Source: Shewanella woodyi ATCC 51908 (GTDB lineage Bacteria > Pseudomonadota > Gammaproteobacteria > Enterobacterales > Shewanellaceae). Taken from it: a stretch of DNA of 64,000 bases. Below are positions 22,496 to 34,800 of the stretch, piece after piece (within the stretch, counting starts at the first letter, position 1; each line of letters begins with the position of its first letter). Made by a program: the position numbers and the translations under genes. The notes beneath the pieces were generated by a model. That model made no database searches. It was not told where the DNA came from and saw only the letters and a list, made by a program, of their open reading frames with translations. The DNA is taken from assembly GCF_000019525.1 (NCBI RefSeq), contig NC_010506.1:3286001-3350000 (forward strand). The letters run 5' to 3'.

Positions 22496-23203
22496 GTGAG
22501 TCACACAATTAAACAAAAGTCTCAATCAAAAAGAGCGACCACAACCTCCAAAAGAGGCGATCAGAAGCGAGCTTCTTGGTTTAACAAAAATCAGCCAAAA
22601 TCTAAAGCTCCTCAAATGCGTACTGGTAAAGGCAAAACTGTTGAACCTGTTATCGTTCTTTTTAATAAGCCCTTTGACGTGCTGTGCCAGTTTACCGATG
22701 AACAGGGACGTCAAACATTAAAAGACTTTATCCCTATTCCCGGCGTATATGCAGCAGGAAGACTCGACAGGGACAGTGAAGGACTGTTACTGCTTACCAA
22801 TGACGGTAAACTTCAATCTAAACTCACTGAGCCTAAAAAAAAGACATTCAAAACCTATTGGGCGCAAGTTGAAGGCGCACCAGATGAAGCTCAATTAGAT
22901 CTGTTACGTAAGGGCGTCGAACTAAAAGATGGCATGACGCTACCTGCAAAAATCAGCATCATGTCGCAACCTACTGTTTGGGAACGTGTTCCACCGATCC
23001 GAGAGCGTAAAGCTATCCCAACCACTTGGTTAGAGATCCAGATCTGTGAAGGGCGTAACCGTCAAGTAAGAAGAATGACTGCCCATATCGGTTTTCCAAC
23101 GCTCAGACTCATTCGCTATAAAATAGGTCAATGGAGTCTTGATGATCTCAGTCCAGGTCAATACCAGAGTATTGATATGAAAAATAAAGCCGTATGTCAG
23201 TAA
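22496..23203 (+). CDS. rluE: RluE-type 23S rRNA pseudouridine synthase
   Basis: RluE isomerises U2457 of 23S rRNA. The protein has a Lys/Arg-rich N-terminal extension (1-50) ahead of the catalytic domain. The active-site motif [19 protein letters not shown] contains the catalytic Asp, and the C-terminal [20 protein letters not shown] is typical of the RsuA/RluE branch. The start is GTG 22496. The order rluE-nudJ-mnmA-hflD-purB matches E. coli. Confidence 0.94.
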   Translation: MSHTIKQKSQSKRATTTSKRGDQKRASWFNKNQPKSKAPQMRTGKGKTVEPVIVLFNKPFDVLCQFTDEQGRQTLKDFIPIPGVYAAGRLDRDSEGLLLLTNDGKLQSKLTEPKKKTFKTYWAQVEGAPDEAQLDLLRKGVELKDGMTLPAKISIMSQPTVWERVPPIRERKAIPTTWLEIQICEGRNRQVRRMTAHIGFPTLRLIRYKIGQWSLDDLSPGQYQSIDMKNKAVCQ

Positions 23204-23216
23204 TAAGGAGCACACC

Positions 23217-23693
23217 ATGAAGCCAAGGTACAGACCCAATGTGACTGTAGCTTGTATTGTGCAGTGTCAAGATAAGTATCTTATGGTTGAGGAGCTCATC
23301 GATGGGCAAACTCGTTACAATCAGCCCGCAGGACACTTAGAGAAAGGTGAATCAATCACTCAAGCTTGCGAGCGAGAGGTATTTGAGGAAACAGGGATCA
23401 AGCTTAAAGTTCAGGAGCTAGTTGGGATCTATCAATTCAATCCTGATGACACGCTAGCCTTTCTTAGGTTTACCTTCTTTGCTCAACTTTCAAGCTGTGT
23501 AAATGCTACGCCTCAAGATACAGATATTCAAGCTGCACACTGGTTAACTTTTGATGAAATTCAGGCGCTAGCGGCTAAATTAAGAAGCCCATTAGTACTC
23601 ACCAGTCTCGATGACGCCAGAAATAAAACACACTATCCGCTAGAACTGCTCAATAGCCAGTATCTCAGGTTAGCTCCAAGCCAGAATGCGTGA
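23217..23693 (+). CDS. nudJ: NudJ-type Nudix hydrolase
   Basis: The 158-residue Nudix phosphatase has the Nudix box from GHLEKGESITQACEREV through FEETGI. E. coli NudJ acts on HMP-PP and nucleotide di/triphosphates. It starts 13 bp after rluE with AAGGAG upstream, so it belongs to the same operon. Confidence 0.92.
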   Translation: MKPRYRPNVTVACIVQCQDKYLMVEELIDGQTRYNQPAGHLEKGESITQACEREVFEETGIKLKVQELVGIYQFNPDDTLAFLRFTFFAQLSSCVNATPQDTDIQAAHWLTFDEIQALAAKLRSPLVLTSLDDARNKTHYPLELLNSQYLRLAPSQNA

Positions 23694-23838
23694 TAGAATA
23701 CGCCCCCGAAAATATAGCTTCTTTTTTAGATGACTTCTACATGACTGACCTAGCCTCACATGGGTTTAACTCAAGGCTAAATATCACGACTCATCTCTCT
23801 TTCAAGCTATCTAGGTATATTCAACGGTTTTAGGAACT

Positions 23839-24972
23839 ATGGCGATAATCGAACCAACTGCGGCATTAATCGAACCCACTGCTAATAAAAAAGTCATTGT
23901 CGGCATGTCCGGCGGTGTTGACTCATCAGTTTCGGCTTACTTGTTACTTAAACAGGGCTATCAAGTCGAAGGTCTTTTCATGAAAAACTGGGAAGAAGAT
24001 GACACCGATGAATATTGTGCTGCTGCAGATGACCTTAAAGACGCGCAAGCGGTATGCGATAAGCTGGGCATAAAACTGCACACAGTAAACTTTGCCTCTG
24101 AATATTGGGACAATGTTTTCGAATACTTTCTAGCAGAGTACAAGGCAGGCAGAACGCCAAATCCAGATATTATCTGTAATAAAGAGATAAAATTTAAGGC
24201 ATTTCTTGAGTTTGCAGATGATATTTTAGACGCTGACTACATCGCCATGGGGCACTATGTTCGCCGTAGTGATGACAGCGGTCAAAGCCAGATGCTACGA
24301 GGTATCGACGGCAATAAAGATCAAAGCTATTTTCTCTATACACTGAGCCATGAGCAAGTTTCCCGCTCACTATTTCCTGTCGGTGAGCTTGAAAAAAGTG
24401 AAGTCAGGGAGATTGCCAAAGAGATGGGACTTATCACCCATGATAAAAAAGATAGTACTGGGATCTGTTTTATCGGTGAGCGTAAGTTCACTGACTTCCT
24501 CAGCACCTTCCTGCCTGCACAGCCTGGTAATATTGAGACTGCTGAAGGTGAAGTCATTGGAACCCATCAAGGCTTGATGTATCACACCCTTGGACAGCGT
24601 AAAGGTCTAGGGATCGGTGGAATGAAAAACAGTAACGATGATCCTTGGTATGTGGTTGATAAAGAGATGGACCGCAATGTATTAGTTGTGGGTCAAGGTG
24701 GTAACCACCCTCGCCTTATGTCGACGGGTTTTTATGCTGACCAACTTCACTGGGTTGACCGTATTGGTCCTGACAATGGCGCAAAAATTACAGTTAAGAC
24801 TCGTTACCGTCAAAGAGACGTAGCCTGCAGCTTACATTACGATGGCGAAGACAGGGTAAAAGTACTCTTTGATGAACCTGTTGCAGCAGTGACACCAGGC
24901 CAATCAGCCGTTTTTTATGATGCCGAAGTATGCTTAGGCGGCGGTATCATCGATTCACTAATCAGAGAATAA
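23839..24972 (+). CDS. mnmA: MnmA, tRNA-specific 2-thiouridylase
   Basis: MnmA thiolates U34 in tRNA-Lys, -Glu and -Gln using ATP and sulfur relayed from IscS. Visible are the PP-loop [16 protein letters not shown] and the two catalytic cysteines in [12 protein letters not shown] and [12 protein letters not shown]. The length (377) is slightly above usual owing to an N-terminal extension ([17 protein letters not shown]). It ends 3 bp before hflD. Its substrate tRNA-Lys(UUU) is present in a large array later in this window. Confidence 0.96.
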
Positions 24973-24975
24973 GAC

Positions 24976-26989
<2,014 letters not shown>

Positions 26990-27023
26990 TCTGCATTTAG
27001 ATTAATGCACTAATAGTATCGAT

Positions 27024-27058
27024 AAAAAGCGGTAAGCTAACACTTACCGCTTTTTTTA
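27024..27058 (+). terminator. purB terminator
   Basis: 13-bp stem AAAAAGCGGTAAG / CTTACCGCTTTTT with a 6-nt loop and T-run. Confidence 0.92.
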
Positions 27059-27086
27059 TAGATAAACACATAACCGAATTAAGTAT

Positions 27087-28211
27087 ATGTATAAACTAAA
27101 TCTGAATGTGGCTGAGTTTTTAACTCAATACTGGCAAAAGAAGCCCCTTGTCATTAAAGGAGCCTTTACTGGCTTTATCGACCCAATTGGTGCCGATGAG
27201 CTTGCAGGGCTTGCATGCGAAGAGGAGATTTCATCTCGAATCGTGCTAACAAAAGAGCGCGACTGGGAGATCATTCAAGGTCCTATCGAAGATTATAATC
27301 AGTTTGGTGAAAAGAACTGGCAATTACTGGTTCAAGCCGTGAACCACTGGTACCCAGATACGGCTCCGCTTATTGATGCTTTTAGGTTTATTCCCGACTG
27401 GCGCTTTGATGATCTCATGGTCTCCTTCGCCACTCAAGGTGGCGGAGTCGGTCCCCATATCGACAACTATGATGTCTTTCTGCTTCAAGGTGAAGGCACT
27501 AGACGCTGGCGAGTTGGTGCTAAAGGGGATTATACGCCGAGGGGCGGCGATACCAATACCGCACTGATTGACGATTTTGAGCCCATTATTGATGTGGTTC
27601 TCGAAGCTGGGGATATGCTTTATATACCGCCAGGATATCCCCATTGCGCAGAAACCCTCACTACCGCATTAAGTTACTCTATTGGATTTCGAGCCCCAAG
27701 CCAGCAGGAGCTATTTAGTAGTATTGCCGACCACCTGCTTGATACCAATACTGGCTTAAAACGCTTTACTTCATCGAGTGAACCCACATCGGCGTCAACA
27801 GTCCCCTTTGAGCATCAACAAGGGATGTTAAACCAGATAAATGAGCTGTTTAGTCAGCCTGAGTTTTACCAAACAGCGTTAGGACAACTGCTAAGCCAGA
27901 ATCGATTTGAGCTTGATTTATCGACTCCCGATACCCCCTACAATCTTGACGATTTGATGCATGCCCTGTCTGAAGGTGCTGAAGTCCACAGAGTGGGTGG
28001 TTTAAAGGTGCTACAACTCGAAGGTGACAGCAATAGACTCTTTATTAATGGAGAGGTGTTTAGCTGCGAGCAACTCGAGCAGAGTGATATTACAAAGTTA
28101 GCTGACAGATTTGCTCTCGATAACCAGCAAGCAACAGCCCTGTGTCAATCAAGTAAAATTAAAGAGCTCATTTTAGCGTTACTGAATAGAGGCTACTATT
28201 ACTTAGCCTAA
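27087..28211 (+). CDS. roxA: RoxA (YcfD), ribosomal protein L16 arginine hydroxylase
   Basis: This is a 374-residue JmjC/cupin 2-oxoglutarate Fe(II) oxygenase. The metal triad is visible as HID (about 124-126) in GPHIDNYDVFLLQGEGTRRW and a distal His in YIPPGYPHCAETL. Length and C-terminal winged-helix-like part match E. coli YcfD, which hydroxylates Arg81 of L16. The stop codon is the first three bases of a degenerate copy of the dispersed palindrome. Confidence 0.94.
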   Translation: MYKLNLNVAEFLTQYWQKKPLVIKGAFTGFIDPIGADELAGLACEEEISSRIVLTKERDWEIIQGPIEDYNQFGEKNWQLLVQAVNHWYPDTAPLIDAFRFIPDWRFDDLMVSFATQGGGVGPHIDNYDVFLLQGEGTRRWRVGAKGDYTPRGGDTNTALIDDFEPIIDVVLEAGDMLYIPPGYPHCAETLTTALSYSIGFRAPSQQELFSSIADHLLDTNTGLKRFTSSSEPTSASTVPFEHQQGMLNQINELFSQPEFYQTALGQLLSQNRFELDLSTPDTPYNLDDLMHALSEGAEVHRVGGLKVLQLEGDSNRLFINGEVFSCEQLEQSDITKLADRFALDNQQATALCQSSKIKELILALLNRGYYYLA

Positions 28212-28225
28212 TACCTATCAATATA
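28209..28225. repeat. Degenerate copy of the dispersed palindrome over the roxA stop
   Basis: TAATACCTATCAATATA resembles TAATACCAATCAGTATAA found at the ppsR and aroH stops, and again the first TAA is the stop codon. Confidence 0.4.
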
Positions 28226-28238
28226 TGAGCATTAAACT

Positions 28239-28270
28239 AAAATGGCACCTATATTAGGTGCCATTTTTAT
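28239..28270. terminator. Bidirectional terminator, roxA / DUF4826-like gene
   Basis: AAAATGGCACCT pairs with AGGTGCCATTTT around ATATT, with a T-run on +. Confidence 0.9.
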
Positions 28271-28306
28271 CTGCTACTTGTTTAAAACAGTAGAGGTTTT
28301 ACCTGA

Positions 28307-28750
28307 CTAGCCCCACAGTTTTTCATCACCTTGGATCTGATAAAGGCTCTCAGCACGGGAAACCAAAAGTTGAGCAAACTTAGCTTGAGTTGGATCTTGA
28401 GTTGCCCCTGATTTAATCAGGTTTTCCGCCTTCATCTGCCACATCATCGAAAAGTGACGCAGCGCATCACGAGCCGTTTCTGCAACCTTAACATCAACAT
28501 AATCACTGGGGAGATCACCAGACATAACCCAAAAAGTTTGCTTAGTGGGTTGCTTAGATTCCATCTTCCAAACCGCGACATAAGGGGCTAAATAGCGGCT
28601 ATCATCAGCAATCACTTTACTTGGTATCACGCCCTTTTCAGCCAGAAATCGATTCGCTTTTTGAAAGTGCTCTCTAATCCACTCCTGCCTCAAAGCTTCT
28701 TGTTGCTCTGCATTTAACTCTGGCGCCTGAGTGTCTACTTGTTCAGTCAT
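28307..28750 (-). CDS. Conserved hypothetical protein (DUF4826-like)
   Basis: This 147-residue soluble, acidic protein has no signal or membrane segment. It has a helical N-terminus (NAEQQEALRQEWIREHFQKA) and a central Trp-rich motif (YLAPYVAVWKMESK, KQTFWVMSGDLPSDYV). I believe it belongs to the DUF4826 family common in Shewanella, but the function is unknown. It is convergent with roxA and stands alone. Confidence 0.75.
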   Translation of the reverse strand: MTEQVDTQAPELNAEQQEALRQEWIREHFQKANRFLAEKGVIPSKVIADDSRYLAPYVAVWKMESKQPTKQTFWVMSGDLPSDYVDVKVAETARDALRHFSMMWQMKAENLIKSGATQDPTQAKFAQLLVSRAESLYQIQGDEKLWG

Positions 28751-29010
28751 ATCTGCATCCTATCTTATTGTTATATGTAAACCTGTAACCGCTTTCCCAA
28801 AAATAACGTGACTGAATCGTGATAAACACCACTCAGATTGACGTTAACGTAAAGTGGAAAGCAAAATTGCCACACAGATCACAATTAATCCAAACCTTTA
28901 CTTTGTTGAGAGTATCCCTAAATGCTATCGTTCTGCAATAATTTTAATAAGGCACCGAATAAACTCTTTATTAAGTGCTTGTGTTTAAATCCCTAGGGGA
29001 GAACCGTTAC

Positions 29011-30042
29011 GTGGCTGTATTCAATCATATCTCTTTTGACGAACATGAACAGGTCGTTTTTTGTCAAGATAAGGAGAGCGGCTTAAGAGCCATCGTTGCT
29101 GTCCATAATACTAATTTAGGCCCAGCTGTTGGCGGCTGTAGAATGTGGAATTACGAGTCTGACGATGAGGCACTCAACGATGTGCTTCGTTTATCACGCG
29201 GTATGACATATAAAAATGCCCTTGCAGGTTTGGAGATGGGGGGCGGAAAGTCTGTCATTATTGCTGATCCAAAGACCCAAGACAGAGAAGCTCTATTTCG
29301 CGCCTTTGGCCGCTGCATTGATGGATTAGGTGGTAAGTATTATTCAGCTGAAGATGTGGGTGTGTCGACTGCCGACATTATGATCGCTCACGAAGAAACT
29401 CCTTATATGGCTGGACTTGAAGGAAAAAGTGGCGATCCTTCACCTTTTACCGCTTTAGGTACCTACTTAGGGATCAAGGCTGCCGTTAAGCATCAACGTG
29501 GTATTGATAGCCTTAAAGGGCTTAAGATTTCCGTTCAAGGTGTTGGCCATGTAGGTTACTACTTATGCCGTCACCTGCATCAAGAAGGCGCTGAACTTAT
29601 CGTTACCGATATCAACCAATCCTCTTTGGATAGGGTTGCGACAGAGTTTGGTGCGACCGTTGTGGCTCCTCAAGATATCTACCATCAGGATGTCGATATT
29701 TATGCACCGTGTGCCCTGGGCGCGACGATTAATGACACCACAATTCCGCTGCTTAAGGCTACTATCGTTGCTGGATGTGCAAACAACCAGTTGGCAGAAG
29801 CCAGACATGGTGAGAAGCTAAAAGAGCTTGGCGTCTTGTACGCTCCTGATTATGTCATTAATGCGGGTGGGATCATTAATGTCTCGTTTGAGAAAGATTA
29901 CGACGCGACATTAGCAACTCAAAAAGTTGAAGAGATCTATAACACGCTGACACGTATTTTTGTGCAGGCAGATAAGCAAGATCGCACCACGTCATCGGTT
30001 GCCGATGATCTTGCTCGCGCCATCATTGAAGCCGCTAAATAG
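29011..30042 (+). CDS. Leucine dehydrogenase-type Glu/Leu/Phe/Val dehydrogenase
   Basis: The enzyme oxidatively deaminates a branched-chain or aromatic amino acid with NAD+. The catalytic lysine is in LEMGGGKSVIIAD, and the Rossmann motif is VQGVGHVGYYLCRHL. I chose GTG 29011 (VAVFNHISFDEHEQV, read as Met) with AGGGGA ten bases upstream, giving 343 residues. An in-frame start at 28975 lacks a ribosome site. Leucine is the likeliest substrate by family, but Phe or Val cannot be excluded. It is monocistronic, with a terminator at 30089. Confidence 0.88.
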   Translation: MAVFNHISFDEHEQVVFCQDKESGLRAIVAVHNTNLGPAVGGCRMWNYESDDEALNDVLRLSRGMTYKNALAGLEMGGGKSVIIADPKTQDREALFRAFGRCIDGLGGKYYSAEDVGVSTADIMIAHEETPYMAGLEGKSGDPSPFTALGTYLGIKAAVKHQRGIDSLKGLKISVQGVGHVGYYLCRHLHQEGAELIVTDINQSSLDRVATEFGATVVAPQDIYHQDVDIYAPCALGATINDTTIPLLKATIVAGCANNQLAEARHGEKLKELGVLYAPDYVINAGGIINVSFEKDYDATLATQKVEEIYNTLTRIFVQADKQDRTTSSVADDLARAIIEAAK

Positions 30043-30088
30043 TGACTTAATTTTGTAAAAATATGACCGAATGATCATAAAACAACCA

Positions 30089-30121
30089 AGGGGTGGAATA
30101 TCAATTCTATCCCTTTTTTTT
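30089..30121 (+). terminator. Terminator of the leucine dehydrogenase-type gene
   Basis: AGGGGTGGAAT pairs with ATTCTATCCCT (two G-U pairs), followed by T7. Confidence 0.75.
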
Positions 30122-30253
30122 ATGCCAAAATTTATTTTCGCAAGCCTACCAAAGAGATAGTTAAACAGCACAGAAAATTAATCATTATGAACTGGATATT
30201 GTCATATTTGTCTGCTTGACTTAGAGGCTCGTTACCTCGCTTAGGAAAACAAT

Positions 30254-30598
30254 ATGGTTACTTTCAAGTATGATCTCAATCAAGATATTGTTGAACTTCA
30301 AGCAAGCAATTGGTGTGGGCTTGAACAGGTATACATTAACGGGAAACGAGTCTCGAGAAAATTAAACTTTGGACAACACAGTGAACATGAAGTTAAACTT
30401 CATGATGGAAATCCTTGTAAATTTCAACTACTTATTGACCCATCGTCTGAGCAGATGGTATGCAGGATCTACAGGAAAAACAATCTTGTTGCCAGTATAA
30501 AGCAGGGTAAGGAGAACCTGAGTCAGAGCAGAAGGTCACTGCAAAACTGGGCAATATTCTTCACACTCTCTAGCTTATTGTTATTACTGTTAAATTAA
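30254..30598 (+). CDS. Unrecognised small protein with C-terminal membrane anchor
   Basis: A 114-residue product I do not recognise. Residues 1-80 look like a small beta-rich soluble domain (VELQASNWCGLEQVYINGKR, EVKLHDGNPCKFQLLIDP). A Lys/Arg/Ser stretch and one hydrophobic segment at the very end (NWAIFFTLSSLLLLLLN) follow, a tail-anchor-like layout. No export signal is seen. Codon use looks normal, and a terminator follows at 30603, so it is probably a real single gene. Confidence 0.7.
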   Translation: MVTFKYDLNQDIVELQASNWCGLEQVYINGKRVSRKLNFGQHSEHEVKLHDGNPCKFQLLIDPSSEQMVCRIYRKNNLVASIKQGKENLSQSRRSLQNWAIFFTLSSLLLLLLN

Positions 30599-30635
30599 AA
30601 AAGGGCAGGACTACCAAGCCTGCCCTATCCTTTTT
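30599..30635 (+). terminator. Terminator after the tail-anchored protein
   Basis: GGGCAGG at 30603-30609 pairs with CCTGCCC at 30619-30625. A T-rich tract follows. Confidence 0.8.
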
Positions 30636-30766
30636 AGCCTGATGACTCACACAGGCATTTCCATTAAATAACTCTCCCTCTATAAACTAATACCACATCG
30701 GATAACCACAACTGTGTAAGCAATAAAGGGATAAACAAAAACTACGATCTAACAAGTTGAAAACAA

Positions 30767-31195
30767 TTAGGCTTGGTCTGGGGGAAAGCGGTTAATTTTA
30801 TTGAGTAGGCTCACAAACGCGAGACGCTCATCCATTGATAAGTTCTCTAAAAAATGTTCGTTGACTCGCTCTGCTTCAACAATAAGATCTTGCTCTAACG
30901 CTTTGCCTGAGTCTGTGAGGAGTATTTGGAAAGCCCGACGATTATCGGCTTCTTGATGACGAGTAACAAGCCCCTGAGTCTGCAGCTGGTCCAAAATACG
31001 TGTCATCGTATAGTTGGCTACATCACAACGTTTAGAGAGTTCAGTCTGAGTGATCCCCTCCTCTTGCCACAGGGCAAAAAGAACCGGCCACAACTTAATA
31101 TCCAACTGGTAACGTTTAAGCTTTTGATCCAATGCATTTTGCAGATCAACATTCAAATGAGAAACCAGATAGCCTAAACTTTCTGACTGTTTCAA
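30767..31195 (-). CDS. MarR-family transcriptional regulator
   Basis: About 142 residues with a MarR winged helix: the recognition region ITQTELSKRCDVANYTMTRILDQLQTQGLVTRH, split as ITQTELSKRCDVANYTMTR then ILDQLQTQG, and the wing EADNRRAFQILLTDSG. I chose TTG 31195 because GGAGG lies six bases upstream. The longer frame from GTG 31237 has no ribosome site. The target genes are unknown. The nearest genes, a DUF1285-like gene and ydiJ, lie upstream of it on the same strand. Confidence 0.87.
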   Translation of the reverse strand: MKQSESLGYLVSHLNVDLQNALDQKLKRYQLDIKLWPVLFALWQEEGITQTELSKRCDVANYTMTRILDQLQTQGLVTRHQEADNRRAFQILLTDSGKALEQDLIVEAERVNEHFLENLSMDERLAFVSLLNKINRFPPDQA

Positions 31196-31310
31196 GCAGC
31201 ACCTCCACAATATGAGCACCTGATTTAATATTACCACTTAGTTGGCAAGAAACTAGCGATAGCGGAAACAAATTCACATTTAAAGTATAATGCATTGTTT
31301 TTAAAATAGA

Positions 31311-31754
31311 TTAATTATCTACTAATATATACTCATTAATAAAACGGTAGTAGCATGCACGCCCTAGTTTGGCAGTGTTCTCTCTTTCAAGTGTGAGCGT
31401 GATCTCTTCATCCTTGATATCAAAATCTTGAATTCCTGAGATTTTATGCACAATACCCAGTGAGGTCACGACATCCATCCCCGCCTCATTGCATCGCTGG
31501 TAATCCACAATAACCAAGGGGTGATCAACCACTTCAACTTTGAGTTTCTCAGCAGGAGTAATAAGAAAGTATTCACCGTCAACTTGATAAAGAATGGACG
31601 AGAACAGGCGCGCAAATTTACTGGGTAATGGTTCCTCAAGATAGAACCAATCCCCTTTACCATCTATCTTAAACAATACTGCTTGAGTGCACAGCTCTGT
31701 CTCTTTTGTCAGTTGAGTCAGAGTTTGCTCTGCGCAGATACGCTTATCACTCAT
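31311..31754 (-). CDS. DUF1285-like conserved protein
   Basis: A 147-residue soluble protein with features of DUF1285: KIDGKGDWFYLEEPLPSKFA, LFSSILYQVDGEYFLITPAE and a C-terminal ARACYYR-like segment. The function of the family is unknown. It starts about 50 bp after the ydiJ stop on the same strand and may be co-transcribed. Confidence 0.75.
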   Translation of the reverse strand: MSDKRICAEQTLTQLTKETELCTQAVLFKIDGKGDWFYLEEPLPSKFARLFSSILYQVDGEYFLITPAEKLKVEVVDHPLVIVDYQRCNEAGMDVVTSLGIVHKISGIQDFDIKDEEITLTLERENTAKLGRACYYRFINEYILVDN

Positions 31755-31806
31755 ACTACCTCCATGAGGCCAGAATAAACTTGCCTCATCACCGGTTGAG
31801 ATTGAA

Positions 31807-34800
31807 TTATATTAAGCTAAGCAGCGCTTCAAGAGGGTGTTTAGGCTTAAAGCCACCGAAACGTTTAACCTGACTACGACAGGAGTAACCTGAAACTAAT
31901 ATCTGCTCTTGAGGTAACTCCTTTAATGCCTGCTCCCAAGACATACTGAAGAGTTCGCGGGAACGTTGCTGATTCTCCAATTCATGACCATAAGTTCCCG
32001 CCATACCGCAGCAGCCCATATTGGCCGTTTTAAGCTCTGCACCAAAGTGTGCAAATATCAACTGCCACTCTTTTGCTGTATTAGGTTTAGCCGTTGACTC
32101 TGTACAGTGGCTAAACCAGGTGAACTCTGGCTTTAATTCTGGCTTTAACTCAGAGCTTGGCCTACTGACACTGTGAGACTTTATCGCCTCTAGTAACCAC
32201 TCGTTTGCAAGCTTTACTTCAAAATCACCGCACTCATCACCAAGTACTTCTCGGTATTCATCACGATAACAGAGCACCATAGCAGGATCGACGCCTACCA
32301 TAGGGATGTTAAGTTTATGCACCTGAGCTAAAAAATCTGCCGACGACTTGGCCGTTTTAGCAAATTTATCTAAGAAACCTTTAATGTGAATAGGCTTTCC
32401 ATTTGGCTTAAATGGAAGCAGAACAGGTTTTAAGCCCATTTTTTCAATCAGCTTAATAAAACGGTAAACCGTTCCTGCCTCGTAATAACTGTTAAATGGA
32501 TCTTGCACTACCAACACATATTCACAGCGTTCATCGTCAGGGATTGCAGCTAACGCTTCAAGATCGTATCCCCTGCTACCATGGCCATCCAGACGCTGTT
32601 TAAGGGTTGGTACCGACAATGCTGGTGCATCAACATACCCCAGTGCTCGTTTTATCACCCACTGGCTAACAGGGTTCTGAGAAACGGCATTCGTTAGCTT
32701 TGGCATACTGGCCATGACTGGAAGCGCATCTTCTATGCCCGCAACCAAGTAATCCTTTGTTGGACGCAGATACCTCTGATAGTAGATATTAAAAAACTGA
32801 GCCCTGAACTTAGGCACATCGACCTTAACCGGACATTGAGATGAACATGCCTTACAGGCTAGGCAGCCCTTTAGCGATTCCATCACTTCATGGGAGTAGT
32901 CGTATTCACTCTCTATCTTTAAACTATTTTGTGCTCTTTGAAGCAGTCCTAATGGTTTTGCTTTGGCTAAAGCATCAAGATCTACCCCTTCACTCTCAAG
33001 TAGGCGAAGCCATTCACGCATTAAACCCGCTCGGCCTTTCGGTGACTGTACTCTGTCACCAGTCACTTTAAATGAGGGACACATGGGCGAATAATGGCTG
33101 TAGTTAAAACATAAACCATTGCCGTTACAGTTCATCACATCAGGGAAAGCATCACGGGTCTTAATTGGGATCTGTCTGTCAAAGCTACCACGCTTAGCAC
33201 TGTCAACATTGTAGATAAGCGCACCCGCACCTTTAGGAGCAACAAGCTTACCTGGATTGAGCTTGTTATGGGGGTCGAAAAGGCCTTTTACCTCCTCAAG
33301 TAAACCATAGAGCTCATCACCAAAAACAGCAGGGCCGTATTCACCACGTACCCCTTTACCATGCTCTCCCCACATTAAGCCGCCATACTTGAGGGTCAAG
33401 TCAGCAACCTGATCCGACACAGTCTTAAGCAGTCTTTCATCATTGATATCACACATATCCAGTGCAGGCCTAACGTGTAAAACACCTGCATCGACATGGC
33501 CAAACATGCCATATTGCAACTGATGGCTATCAAGTAGCGCTCTAAACTCCATAATGAAATCGGCGAGCTTTTCTGGTGGTACGGCAGTGTCCTCAGCAAA
33601 TGCCAGTGGCTTACGTCTCCCTTTTGTTGCGCCAAGCAGGCCTACCGCTTTTTTTCGCATCGCATAGATCATATTAATGCTGGGTTTATCGCTGGTAACC
33701 TGATACCCAAGTAATCCACCAGCAGAGGCGTTTATCTGTTGCTCAAGAACAGATTCAAGTTCAGCAACTTTGGCTTCAACCTCCTCTTTATCTCCAGCAA
33801 ACTCAACCATATTGAGACCGTCGATAACACTACCAGGCACCTCTTTTATCAAATCTGAAACCGAATGCCAGATAATGTCTTGCTGGGCAAGGTTGAGCAC
33901 TTTAGAGTCGACCGTTTCAACTACCGTCGCTTTAGCTTTGACTAAGTCTGGCGCGTGCCTCAATGCCGACTCAAACGAGTCATACTTGATATTGACCATC
34001 ATGCGCACACTTGGCAGTGGTGTGATATTAAGCTTAGCTTCGGTGATAACCGCAAGGGTTCCCTCAGATCCTGTTAAGATCCGAGATAGATTGAACTCAC
34101 TGAGCTCATCATTCCACACATTTTTCAGATCATAACCTGTCAGAAAGCGGTTTAATTTAGGAAAGCGAGCTTCAATTTCAGCGCGGTTATTACGACAAAT
34201 TGAAGCTACCTCTTCGGTTAACTTTTGCCCCAAAGCATTCTGCGTAACATCGTCTATACGAGCCAATTCATCATTAGAGACAGTGGTGGTCTCAAGTACG
34301 CTGCCATCATAAAGCACACTCGATAACCCAAGCACATGATCTGATGTTTTCCCATACACTAAGGAGCCAGCACCAGATGCATCGGTATTAACCATGCCAC
34401 CTATGGTGGCTCGATTGGATGTAGAGAGATCTGGACTAAAGAAGAAACCATGAGGGCGCAGCGCATCATTAAGTGCATCTTTCACCACACCAGCCTGAAC
34501 CTTGACCCAGCCCTCCTCAGCATTGATTTCAACCACTTTATTAAGGTAACGCGACAAGTCTAAAATTAATCCGTGGGTAAGTGATTGGCCATTGGTTCCC
34601 GTGCCGCCACCTCTGGCACTAAACACCACTTTATCAAACTCACTTTTTGCCGCTAATGTCAGAGCAATGCTGACATCTTGTTGATTTTTAGGGTAGATAA
34701 CCGCTTGTGGTAAAAACTGATAGACCGAATTATCCGTGGCTTGGGCTAAACGAGCACTATAACGTTTATCAATATCACCACTGAACTCACTCTGGGCTAA

